14,050 bases of DNA. It comes from Pseudonocardia sp. GTDB lineage: Bacteria; Actinomycetota; Actinomycetes; Mycobacteriales; Pseudonocardiaceae. The stretch spans positions 1 to 14,050 of the forward strand of contig JASLAP010000692.1 in assembly GCA_030147065.1 (NCBI GenBank). The letters run 5' to 3'. This document shows, in pieces, positions 6,581 to 12,464 of this stretch (positions are counted from its first letter, which is position 1; every line of letters starts with the position of its first letter). The position numbers and the translations under genes are program-made. The notes below the pieces were generated by a model. It ran no database searches. It saw only the letters and a program-made list of their open reading frames with translations, and was not told the origin of the DNA.

Positions 6581-6700
6581 GGGGGCGGGTCCTTCGCGGA
6601 GCGGCTCTGGGGAGCGGGGGAGCGAGCCGGGCAGCGGCCGTGGGGGGCGGCCTCCCGGGCTATCTCACCGGCTCCGGGCAGCGTTAGCAGCCGCGGTCAC

Positions 6701-6726
6701 CCGAACGGGCAAATTCCCCCGTTCGG
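6701..6726 (-). terminator. Probable terminator of prpE
   Basis: CCGAACGGG (6701-6709) and CCCGTTCGG (6718-6726) are perfect 9-bp arms with an 8-nt AT-containing loop, 38 nt past the prpE stop. Position and stem quality favour a rho-independent-like terminator without a T tract. An operator for the small gene downstream is the alternative. Confidence 0.55.
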
Positions 6727-6764
6727 TCGCGTCGGTTACGCGTTTCGCGCCGGGCGCGCCCGGC

Positions 6765-8645
6765 TCAGGTGGTGCGGCGCAGCACCGGTCGCAGGGCGTC
6801 CAGCACGCCGGCGTCGTCGATGGTCGAGGGCACCGGCTCGTCGGCCCCGTCGGCGATCCCGCGCATCGTCTTGCGCAGGATCTTGCCCGAGCGGGTCTTG
6901 GGCAGCGCCGGCACGACGGCCACGTCCTTGAGGCTGGCCACCGCGCCGACCTGGTCGCGCACCAGCTGCACCAGCTCGGCCCGCAGCGCGTCGGGATCGA
7001 CCTCGACCCCGGACTTGAGCACCACGAAACCGCGCGGGACCTGGCCCTTCATCGGGTCGGCCACCCCGATCACCGCGCACTCGGCCACCGCCGGGTGCGA
7101 GCTCAGTGCCTCCTCCATGCCGCCGGTGGACAACCGGTGCCCGGCCACGTTGATCACGTCGTCGGTGCGGCCCATCACGAACACGTAGCCGTCGGCGTCG
7201 ATCCGGCCGCCGTCCCCGGTCAGGTAGAAGCCCTCGAAGGTCGACATGTACGACCGGACGAACCGCTCGTCGTCGTTCCACAGGGTCGGCAGCGCCCCGG
7301 GCGGCATCGGCAGCTTCACCACGATCGCACCGTCGGTGCCCGGCTCGACCGGGGCGCCCGAGCCGTCCAGCACCCGGACGTCCCAGCCGGGCAGCGGCCG
7401 GGTCGGCGAGCCGGGCTTGACCGGCAGCAGCTCGATCCCGGCCGGGTTGGCCACGATCGGCCAGCCGGTCTCGGTCTGCCACCAGTGGTCGATCACCGGG
7501 ATGCCCAGCTTCTCCGCGGCCCAGCGGTAGGTCTCCGGGTCCAGCCGTTCGCCGGCCAGGAACAGGTAGCGCAGCCCGGACAGGTCGTGGTCGGCCATCA
7601 GCGCGCCGTCCGGGTCCTCCTTCTTGATCGCCCGGAACGCGGTCGGCGCGGTGAACAGGCTCTTCACCCCGTGCTCGGCGGCCACCCGCCAGAACTGCCC
7701 GGCGTCCGGCGTGCCCACCGGCTTGCCCTCGTAGAGCACGGTGGTCGCCCCGACCAGCAGCGGCGCGTAGACGATGTAGGAGTGCCCGACCACCCACCCG
7801 ACGTCGGACGCGGTGAAGATCGTCTCGCCGGCCCCGACGTCGTAGACGTTCGGCATCGACCAGGCCAGCGCGACCGCGTAGCCGCCGCCGTCGCGCACGA
7901 CGCCCTTGGGCTTCCCGGTGGTCCCGGAGGTGTAGAGGATGTAGAGCGGGTCGGTCGCGGCCATCGGCACGCAGTCGGCCGGCTCGGCGCCGGCCATCGC
8001 CTCGGCCCAGTCGAGGTCGTCCGGGCCCATCGCGGCGGCCGCCTGCGGGCGGGCCAGGATCACCCGCTTCGCCGGCTTGTGCGCGGCCAGCTCGATCGCC
8101 TTGTCGAGCAGCGGCTTGTACTCGATGACCCGCTTGCCCTCGATGCCGCAGGACGCCGAGACGACCACCACCGGGGTGGCGTCGTCGATCCGCACGGCCA
8201 GCTCCCGGGCCGCGAACCCGCCGAACACGACCGAGTGCACCGCGCCGATCCGGGCGCACGCCAGCATGGCCACGGCGGCCTCGGGCACCATCGGCATGTA
8301 GATCACCACGCGGTCGCCCGCGCCGACGCCCAGGCCCCGCAGCACTCCGGCGAAGCGCGCCACCTCGTCGCGCAGCTGTCCGTAGGTGTAGGTCCGCTGC
8401 GTGCCGGTGACGGGGGAGTCGTAGATGAGCGCCGGCTGGTCGCCGCGCCCGGCGTCGACGTGCCGGTCCAGGGCGTTGTGGCAGACGTTGAGCCGCCCGT
8501 CGGGGAACCAGCGGTAGAACGGCGGCCGGGACGCGTCCAGCGCCCGGGTCGGGGTGTCGTCCCAGTCCAGGGCCGCGGCGGCGCCGAGCCAGAAGCCCTC
8601 CGGGTCCTCGGTGCTGGAGCCGAAGACGTCCTCGTAGGCACCCAC
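6765..8645 (-). CDS. prpE: Propionyl-CoA synthetase (acetyl-CoA synthetase family, PrpE type)
   Basis: It activates propionate, possibly acetate too, to the CoA thioester through an acyl-adenylate. The 626 residues match PrpE/ACSS3 proteins. Motifs are the N-terminal FWL..LDWD segment (18-29), the P-loop YTSGTTGKPKG (238-248), SDVGWVVGHSYIVYAPLL (280-297), the YEGKPVGTPD stretch (305-314) typical of PrpE rather than Acs, WWQTETG (388-394), TGD (476-478) and PKTRSGKILR (582-591) with catalytic K588, the lysine acetylated by Pat-type enzymes in relatives. GTG 8645 was chosen because GAGGAGG lies 6 nt upstream and the family alignment begins at GAYEDVFG. An upstream ATG would add 51 low-complexity residues. 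It stands as its own unit, divergent from the SGNH esterase gene, with a hairpin after its stop. Propionate against acetate preference is inferred. Confidence 0.92.
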   Translation of the reverse strand: MGAYEDVFGSSTEDPEGFWLGAAAALDWDDTPTRALDASRPPFYRWFPDGRLNVCHNALDRHVDAGRGDQPALIYDSPVTGTQRTYTYGQLRDEVARFAGVLRGLGVGAGDRVVIYMPMVPEAAVAMLACARIGAVHSVVFGGFAARELAVRIDDATPVVVVSASCGIEGKRVIEYKPLLDKAIELAAHKPAKRVILARPQAAAAMGPDDLDWAEAMAGAEPADCVPMAATDPLYILYTSGTTGKPKGVVRDGGGYAVALAWSMPNVYDVGAGETIFTASDVGWVVGHSYIVYAPLLVGATTVLYEGKPVGTPDAGQFWRVAAEHGVKSLFTAPTAFRAIKKEDPDGALMADHDLSGLRYLFLAGERLDPETYRWAAEKLGIPVIDHWWQTETGWPIVANPAGIELLPVKPGSPTRPLPGWDVRVLDGSGAPVEPGTDGAIVVKLPMPPGALPTLWNDDERFVRSYMSTFEGFYLTGDGGRIDADGYVFVMGRTDDVINVAGHRLSTGGMEEALSSHPAVAECAVIGVADPMKGQVPRGFVVLKSGVEVDPDALRAELVQLVRDQVGAVASLKDVAVVPALPKTRSGKILRKTMRGIADGADEPVPSTIDDAGVLDALRPVLRRTT

Positions 8646-8951
8646 GCCGGGCCTCCTCGCCTGGTCGGGCCGGCCCTCGCGGGCCGGTGGTCGCCCCGAC
8701 CCTAGGACTCCGGCCCGCAGCCGGGCAGCCCCGCACCGGCCGGCGGGCCCCGCCGAAGACGCCGCACCTGATCGGGTGGACGGCCCGTTGAGCCGCATGT
8801 GACGCAGGGACGCCCCGTCGATACGCCAAGTGGTCTAACGATATGTGACGATAGGCCTACTAGTTGTGCGTACGGCTTGTGCTGCTCCGACCCGGGGCGG
8901 GGCCGGCACGGGGATCTGCGGACGCGGCGGCAGCCGGGGGGTGCGGGGCGG
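8646..8951. promoter_or_regulatory. Divergent intergenic region between prpE and the esterase gene
   Basis: A 306-bp gene-free stretch. On the prpE side it holds a strong ribosome binding site (GAGGAGG, about 8652-8658 on the minus strand) and a perfect hairpin, CCGGCCC-TCGC-GGGCCGG (8670-8687), in the prpE leader. Around 8820-8876 there is an AT-richer island that must hold the promoters. Within it are a 10-bp-spaced repeat of ACGATA (8838-8843 and 8848-8853), which reads as two TATCGT -10-like hexamers on the minus strand, and a TAGGCCTA palindrome (8852-8859). I see no complete recognised operator. Confidence 0.5.
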
Positions 8952-10298
8952 ATGGGACGCGGGAGTCGGCGACAGCCCGCGCCGTGGCGGGCGGCACTGG
9001 ACCGCTTCCGGCTCACGGTGGCGGTGGTCGTGAGCTGCGCCGCCGGGCTCGCCCTGGCCGTGCCCGGCTCGTTCGGGGTCGGCCCGATCGCGGCGGCCGC
9101 GGCGAACCGGGCGGCCGACCCCTGCGCCGCGGCCTGGGTGACCGGCTGGCAGGCCGCCCCGCAGGCCGCCCCGACCGAGGGCGAGCTGGTCGGCGCCACC
9201 CTGCGGATGATCATCCGCCCGCAGCTGGCCGGGGGGCAGGTGCGGGTGCGGCTGTCCAACGCCTACGGCCGCTCCCCGCTGGCGATCGGCGCGGCGTCGG
9301 TGGCCCGCGCCGGTGAGGGGGCCGAGCTGGTGCCCGGCAGCGCCGCGCCGGTGACCTTCGACGGCGAGCCGCGGGTGCGGATCCCGGCCGGGGCCGAGAT
9401 CGTCAGCGACCCGCTGCCGTTCGCCGCGGAGCCGAACGGCCCGGTCGCGGTCAGCCTGCTGCTGGCCGAGCTCCCCGACACCCTGACCCGGCACGCCGTC
9501 GCGCTGCAGACCTCGTACCTGTCCGGGCCGGGCGACGCCACCCTGGCCGGGGCCGCCGACTTCCCGACCGGCGTCTCGTCCTGGTCGGTGCTCACCGGCC
9601 TGGACGTGCTGGTCCCCCGCCCGGTGAACGGGCTGGTCGCGGTGGGCGACTCGATCACCGACGGGGTCGGCAGCGGGGTGGGCGTCGACGAGCGGTGGAC
9701 CGATGCGCTGGCCCGCCGCCTGGCCGACCCGGCGGCCGCCCCGGAGACCGCGATGGTGGTGCTCAACGCCGGCATCGCCCGCAACCGGCTGCTCCGCGAC
9801 GACCCGGTCGACGACGGCGACTCCCCGCTGACCCGGTTCGACCGCGACGTCAGCGCCGCCGCCGGCGCCACCGACGTGGTGCTGCACATCGGCACCAACG
9901 ACATCGCGGTCGGGCACAACGCGACCGAGATCGTCGAGGGCCTGCGGCGCTACGTGGCCCGGGCGCGGTCGGCCGGCGAGCGGGTCTTCCTCACCACGAT
10001 CACCCCTTCGGTGTCCGGCGCGCACGGCACCGGGGGAGCGGTCGCGGCGCGCGACGCCGTCAACGCCTGGGTGCGGGCGTACGGCCCGACCGTGGCCGAC
10101 GGGATGTTCGACTTCGCCGCCGCGGTGCGCGACCCCCAGCAGCCCGACCGGCTGGCCGCGGAGTTCGACTCCGGCGACGGGCTGCACCTGTCCGCGGCGG
10201 GCTACCAGGCGCTCGCCGACGCGGTGGACCTCGGCCTGCTCTCCGGCAGCCCGTGCCTGGCCGGCCCGCGGTCCGCGCAGACCCCGGCCGGCGGCTGA
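8952..10298 (+). CDS. Secreted SGNH/GDSL-type esterase
   Basis: A 448-residue serine esterase of the SGNH fold, probably exported. The N-terminus has arginines (R3, R6, R7, R13, R18, R20) and a hydrophobic stretch at 21-37 followed by Ala-rich sequence, a signal peptide or anchor. The first domain (about 60-225) with AAWVTGWQAAP and LRMIIRPQLAGGQVRVRLSN resembles actinobacterial XynE-like lipases/esterases. The catalytic domain shows block I GDSITDG (232-238, nucleophile S234), block II NAGIARN (272-278, oxyanion G274), block III GTND (314-317, N316) and block V DGLH (D409, H412). C58 and C435 could pair outside the cell. ATG 8952 starts just before the signal sequence; only a G-rich stretch precedes it, and the frame is open back to 8799. 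The substrate is unknown: acetylated polysaccharide or lipid esters are possible. It is transcribed away from prpE, which could use released short-chain acids. Confidence 0.9.
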   Translation: MGRGSRRQPAPWRAALDRFRLTVAVVVSCAAGLALAVPGSFGVGPIAAAAANRAADPCAAAWVTGWQAAPQAAPTEGELVGATLRMIIRPQLAGGQVRVRLSNAYGRSPLAIGAASVARAGEGAELVPGSAAPVTFDGEPRVRIPAGAEIVSDPLPFAAEPNGPVAVSLLLAELPDTLTRHAVALQTSYLSGPGDATLAGAADFPTGVSSWSVLTGLDVLVPRPVNGLVAVGDSITDGVGSGVGVDERWTDALARRLADPAAAPETAMVVLNAGIARNRLLRDDPVDDGDSPLTRFDRDVSAAAGATDVVLHIGTNDIAVGHNATEIVEGLRRYVARARSAGERVFLTTITPSVSGAHGTGGAVAARDAVNAWVRAYGPTVADGMFDFAAAVRDPQQPDRLAAEFDSGDGLHLSAAGYQALADAVDLGLLSGSPCLAGPRSAQTPAGG

Positions 10299-10330
10299 CG
10301 CCCTGGTGTGACCGGTGGCACACTGGATCC

Positions 10331-10573
10331 ATGGCGCGGGGGAGATCGAGGCCGGAGCGGCGGCCGGGGCGGCAGAGCCGCGACCCGGTCGACGCCATCC
10401 TGGGCGGGCTGGACGTCGTGGGGCGGGAGTGGGGCCTCGACGACGACCCGGACGGCTCGGCCGGGGTGCGCGAACCCCGTCGGCCGAAGCCGCTGGGCCC
10501 GATGTCCGGGGCCGGCGAGCGACCGGTGCCCGAGCCGTTCCTGGCCGCGGTCCTGCCCGACCCGCGTTCCTGA
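10331..10573 (+). CDS. Hypothetical 80-residue protein
   Basis: I do not recognise this protein. It has a strongly basic N-terminus (nine arginines in the first 17 residues), a potential amphipathic helix DAILGGLDVVGREWGL at about 21-36, an acidic DDDP patch, and a Pro-rich tail ending PEPFLAAVLPDPRS. It has no signal peptide or cysteines and is probably cytoplasmic and nucleic-acid or protein binding, which is a guess from composition. ATG 10331 lies 32 nt after the esterase gene stop and lacks a clear ribosome binding site. Just upstream is a GTGTG/CACAC inverted repeat (10306-10310 and 10319-10323). The gene converges on the ribbon-helix-helix-like gene, with 29 nt between stops. The frame fills a gap between two genes, and the neat helix supports it being coding. 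Confidence 0.6.
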   Translation: MARGRSRPERRPGRQSRDPVDAILGGLDVVGREWGLDDDPDGSAGVREPRRPKPLGPMSGAGERPVPEPFLAAVLPDPRS

Positions 10574-10602
10574 CCCGCGTTTCCGACCGAGGGGGCCGCC
10601 GC

Positions 10603-10995
10603 TCAGCCGGATCGGCGGCCCAGCTTGCGCAGCGGGCCGAACCGGCGCCGCTCCGCCTCCTCGACCACGGCCAGCGGTCCGGTGGGCGTGTCCTCCTTGT
10701 CCAGCCGGTCGATCACCCAGTCGACGGCGAGCGCGCCGGGGGAGACGCCGCGCTCGGTGGCCAGCCGGCGCAGCTGCTCGATGCGCAGCGCGGGCAGCCG
10801 GAGCTGGAAGACCTGGGCGCTGCCGAACCGCCCGGTCGTCTCGATGCCGTCCTCCGGCGCGGTGAGCGCGGCCAGGTAGGAGTCCAGCTCGGGGTCCTCC
10901 TCGGTGGGCGCCGCGCGCCGGTCGCCTCCCGGTGCCGACCGCGGCGCGGGCGCCGAGCGGTGCCGGGGGGTGGGTCGCTCGCGGGAGGCGGACAT
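10603..10995 (-). CDS. Ribbon-helix-helix-like protein, unknown function
   Basis: A 130-residue protein with a disordered basic N-terminus (residues 1-35, rich in Arg, Pro and Ser). Its central part, QVFQLRLPALRIEQLRRLATERGVSP and on to LAVDWVIDRLDKED (about 61-101), has the strand-helix-helix rhythm of CopG/Arc-type ribbon-helix-helix proteins: an alternating strand, a helix ending in RG(V), then a second helix beginning at SPGALA. It could be a small DNA-binding regulator or an antitoxin-like protein, but no toxin gene is next to it. The C-terminus is basic (ERRRFGPLRKLGRR). It lies 58 nt downstream of the HMA-protein gene on the same strand, so the two may share a transcript. ATG 10995 has no strong ribosome binding site, so a later start is possible. 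Confidence 0.7.
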   Translation of the reverse strand: MSASRERPTPRHRSAPAPRSAPGGDRRAAPTEEDPELDSYLAALTAPEDGIETTGRFGSAQVFQLRLPALRIEQLRRLATERGVSPGALAVDWVIDRLDKEDTPTGPLAVVEEAERRRFGPLRKLGRRSG

Positions 10996-11053
10996 GGGCG
11001 GAGCCTACGGCCGGTCGCGGCGGCGTCCGCGCGGACCGGCCGGGCCGGCCCGC

Positions 11054-11275
11054 TCAGCTGACGAGCTCGTACCCGGCCTCGTCGATCGCGGCGGCGATCT
11101 CGGCGCGGGCCAGTTCGCGGTCGGCCAGCACGGTGACCGCCCCGGAGTCCAGGCAGGCGTGCACCGCGCAGACCCCGGAGATGCCCCCGATGCCCTCGGT
11201 GACCGACCTGACGCAGTGCGGGCAGTCCATCCCGGCGACGGTGAACGTGCTGTGGAAGGGCGTCTGGACGGGCAT
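11054..11275 (-). CDS. Heavy-metal-associated (HMA) domain protein, copper chaperone-like
   Basis: A 73-residue cytosolic metal carrier of the CopZ type, a single beta-alpha-beta-beta-alpha-beta HMA domain spanning the whole protein. The binding loop is GMDCPHC (M16, C18, C21), which holds Cu(I) in relatives. The domain then shows the normal SVTEGIGGISGV helix and turn, DSGAVTVLAD strand and ELARAEIAAAIDEAGYEL final helix. Unusual are C36, H39 and C41 in VCAVHAC on the second strand, where most homologues have acidic or hydrophobic residues. ATG 11275 has AGGAG 8 nt upstream. No copper ATPase or CsoR gene is in view; the gene precedes the RHH-like gene on the same strand, and paired GTGATCA sites lie about 80-100 bp upstream. 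The fold is secure; the metal is inferred. Confidence 0.92.
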   Translation of the reverse strand: MPVQTPFHSTFTVAGMDCPHCVRSVTEGIGGISGVCAVHACLDSGAVTVLADRELARAEIAAAIDEAGYELVS

Positions 11276-11351
11276 GCGTGGCGCTCCTATCGGCCGCGGA
11301 CCGGGCGACGCAGCAGGTTACTCCCGCCGGGCCGCCGTGGCGAGGCTCCGA

Positions 11352-11380
11352 GTGATCATCCGAGCACTTTACGTGATCAC
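11352..11380. promoter_or_regulatory. Twin GTGATCA sites, candidate operator
   Basis: GTGATCAT (11352-11359) and GTGATCAC (11373-11380) start 21 bp apart, two turns of the helix. Each contains the palindrome TGATCA, and together they also form an inverted repeat. The spacing on one face of DNA suits a dimeric or cooperative regulator. No regulator in the window is an obvious match, and the target could be either flanking gene. Confidence 0.45.
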
Positions 11381-11518
11381 CCCCGCAGTGCCTCACCCGG
11401 GAAGAGGGGTGCGTGCGCGGGAACGGGTAGGTAACGTCTCGGTCACGGCCACGGGGGTGGCTGTGGGGGGCGCTGATCGGAACCGGGTTCGCCGGAACGG
11501 GTGAACTCCGGTCGTTCT

Positions 11519-11554
11519 CCCGTGGGCGGGGTGGTCCACGGGGGCGGGCGCCCC
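11519..11554 (+). promoter_or_regulatory. Consecutive hairpins in the leader of the 77-aa gene
   Basis: CCCGTGG (11519-11525) pairs with CCACGGG (11536-11542). GGGGC (11541-11545) pairs with GCCCC (11550-11554). They share two bases, so the two stems compete slightly, and they lie 53-88 nt before the ATG. A role in mRNA folding or attenuation is possible; GC content alone also makes such stems common. Confidence 0.3.
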
Positions 11555-11607
11555 GCGCAGCTCGGTGGTCGTTCGGGCACGGGTGGCGACCGCACGGGGA
11601 GGCGTCG

Positions 11608-11841
11608 ATGAGCAGTGGGATCAGCAGTGCGCGGGAGGTCGGGGACGACCGGGCGGTGGCCGGGGCGATCCCGACCCAGCGCACCGCGGCCGACGCCTAC
11701 CGGGTCTCGGAGGACCAGTTGAACCGGGCCCGGATGGTGGTCGCCCGCAACTGTTCGGACTCCGACGACCTGCGCCAGCTGCTCGACATGCTCGGGCTGA
11801 TCTCGGCCAACCCGGACCTGCCGCCGCCGGTCCGGCGCTGA
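11608..11841 (+). CDS. Hypothetical 77-residue protein
   Basis: I do not recognise this protein. It is soluble, with one cysteine (C49) and no signal or membrane segment. Residues about 23-43 (QRTAADAYRVSEDQLNRARMV) and 52-67 (SDDLRQLLDMLGLISA) look like two amphipathic helices separated by a short turn, a helical-hairpin pattern; the tail is Pro-rich. ATG 11608 is preceded 5 nt upstream by a strong GGGGAGG ribosome binding site, which, with the helical pattern, makes it convincing as a gene. It follows a long, structured 5' region and is itself followed by a palindrome that may end its transcript before the tRNA cluster. Its role cannot be stated from sequence. Confidence 0.72.
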   Translation: MSSGISSAREVGDDRAVAGAIPTQRTAADAYRVSEDQLNRARMVVARNCSDSDDLRQLLDMLGLISANPDLPPPVRR

Positions 11842-11888
11842 TCCGCCGCCCGCCGCCGTCCTGACCTGCGGCCGGACGTCAGGTGCCC

Positions 11889-11907
11889 CCCGGGTTTGGG
11901 ACCCGGG
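11889..11907 (+). terminator. CCCGGGT/ACCCGGG hairpin after the 77-aa gene
   Basis: Perfect 7-bp arms (11889-11895 and 11901-11907) enclose the loop TTGGG. It lies 48 nt after the stop of the 77-aa gene and is a good terminator candidate. The loop and the first base of the right arm make up the proposed -35 box of the tRNA promoter, so terminator and promoter overlap. Confidence 0.5.
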
Positions 11908-11925
11908 ACGGGCCTGCCATATGAT
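11896..11925 (+). promoter_or_regulatory. Promoter of the tRNA cluster
   Basis: TATGAT (11920-11925) matches five of six consensus -10 bases. TTGGGA (11896-11901), with an 18-nt spacer, matches four of six -35 bases. It lies about 58 nt before tRNA-Glu, pointing at it. The leader contains two stems, CCAACGG/CCGTTGG (11936-11953) and GGACG/CGTCC (11961-11980), the latter close to the tRNA 5' end where processing would occur. Confidence 0.65.
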
Positions 11926-11982
11926 TGCCCCGCTCCCAACGGACAGCCGTTGGAGGCCTAGGACGGCCCCCGGGTCGTCCAA

Positions 11983-12055
11983 GCCCCCATCGTCTAGCGG
12001 CCTAGGACTCCGCCCTTTCAAGGCGGCAGCGCGGGTTCGAATCCCGTTGGGGGTA
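11983..12055 (+). tRNA. tRNA-Glu (anticodon UUC)
   Basis: 73 nt. The acceptor stem is GCCCCCA with TGGGGGT (closing pair G-U), then a D arm with CTAGCGGCCTAG, anticodon stem CCGCC/GGCGG with loop CTTTCAA (anticodon TTC at 12017-12019), and T arm GCGGG-TTCGAAT-CCCGT. The 3' CCA is not encoded. It is the first gene of the tRNA cluster, reading GAA and GAG codons. Confidence 0.96.
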
Positions 12056-12082
12056 CGGTAGGTACCGCTCATGGTTCTGCAA

Positions 12083-12156
12083 GGCCCAGTGGCGCAGTTG
12101 GTTAGCGCGTCGCCCTGTCACGGCGAAGGTCGCGGGTTCGAGTCCCGTCTGGGTCG
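12083..12156 (+). tRNA. tRNA-Asp (anticodon GUC)
   Basis: 74 nt. The acceptor stem is GGCCCAG with CTGGGTC, then D arm GCGC...GCGC, anticodon stem TCGCC/GGCGA with loop CTGTCAC (anticodon GTC at 12117-12119), and T arm GCGGG-TTCGAGT-CCCGT with discriminator G. The CCA end is not encoded. It lies 27 nt after tRNA-Glu, probably on the same transcript. Confidence 0.96.
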
Positions 12157-12187
12157 CTCCACCACAGTCCGGCGTCCGCGCCGGTAC

Positions 12188-12264
12188 GGCCAGGTAGCTC
12201 AGTTGGTACGAGCGACCGCCTGAAAAGCGGTAGGTCGGCGGTTCGACCCCGCCCCTGGCCACCA
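12188..12264 (+). tRNA. tRNA-Phe (anticodon GAA), CCA end encoded
   Basis: 77 nt including an encoded CCA (12262-12264), unlike the other two tRNAs. The acceptor stem is GGCCAGG with CCTGGCC and discriminator A. The D arm has GCTC/GAGC, the anticodon stem is ACCGC/GCGGT with loop CTGAAAA (GAA at 12222-12224), and the T arm contains GGCGG-TTCGACC-CCGCC. It is last in the Glu-Asp-Phe cluster, 31 nt after tRNA-Asp. I see no attachment-site duplication of its 3' end in the window. Confidence 0.96.
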
Positions 12265-12387
12265 GCACCCACCGGTGACGTTCCCCGGTCCGCCTGTCGC
12301 CCGCCTCCGCGTGGGTGGCGTTCGTCACGTTCGTCCACCGCTCGTCGACCGCTTCCCGACCGTGGGCGACCCCTCGACGTCCACGGG

Positions 12388-12415
12388 TTCGAGGCGACCG
12401 CCGGCCCATTAGCAT
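12388..12415 (+). promoter_or_regulatory. Candidate promoter of the diguanylate cyclase gene
   Basis: The 200-bp gap after the tRNAs has one -10-like hexamer, TAGCAT (12410-12415), about 50 nt before the ATG. A weak TTCGAG -35 candidate lies 16 nt upstream (12388-12393). A short direct repeat of GTTCGTC lies further left, near 12320-12335. Read-through from the tRNA promoter is an alternative source of transcript. Confidence 0.3.
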
Positions 12416-12464
12416 CGCTTCCGGGGGAACGTCGAGCTAGCCGGAAGGGTCGAGAGGCCGGGGG

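Larger units (their letters stand above)
11276..11607. other. Gene-free divergent region between the HMA gene and the 77-aa gene
   Basis: A 332-bp stretch without a convincing gene. From left to right it holds the HMA ribosome binding site, a pair of GTGATCA sites (11352-11380), a weak TAACGT -10-like hexamer (11432-11437) pointing right, and a GC-rich leader with successive hairpins: GCCAC/GTGGC near 11450, CCCGTGG/CCACGGG (11519-11542) and GGGGC/GCCCC (11541-11554). It ends in the GGGGAGG ribosome binding site of the 77-aa gene. Confidence 0.5.

Noticed and set aside
6318..8705. A 795-codon plus-strand open frame opposite prpE
   Set aside because: The product is His/Arg/Gly/Val low complexity without domains, whereas the minus strand gives full PrpE motifs. 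Long antisense frames are expected at this GC content.
8646..8798. N-terminal extension of PrpE from an upstream ATG
   Set aside because: The 51 extra residues are Arg/Gly/Pro low complexity. GTG 8645 has a strong GAGGAGG site and matches the family start.
8829..8838. AGTGGTCTAA as a DasR/NagR-type operator
   Set aside because: Only one half of the TGGTCTAGACCA palindrome is present; the second half does not follow.
10561..10584. Tandem CCCGCGTT repeat after the 80-aa gene
   Set aside because: Two short imperfect copies in GC-rich sequence at a gene end; likely chance, and no function is suggested.
10603..10995. Toxin-antitoxin system around the RHH-like protein
   Set aside because: The partner gene on the same strand is a metal-binding HMA protein, and no toxin-like small protein is adjacent.
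12188..12264. tRNA-Phe as an integration site for a mobile element
   Set aside because: No duplicate of the tRNA 3' end, integrase gene or change in composition is seen downstream; the next gene is a chromosomal-looking cyclase.
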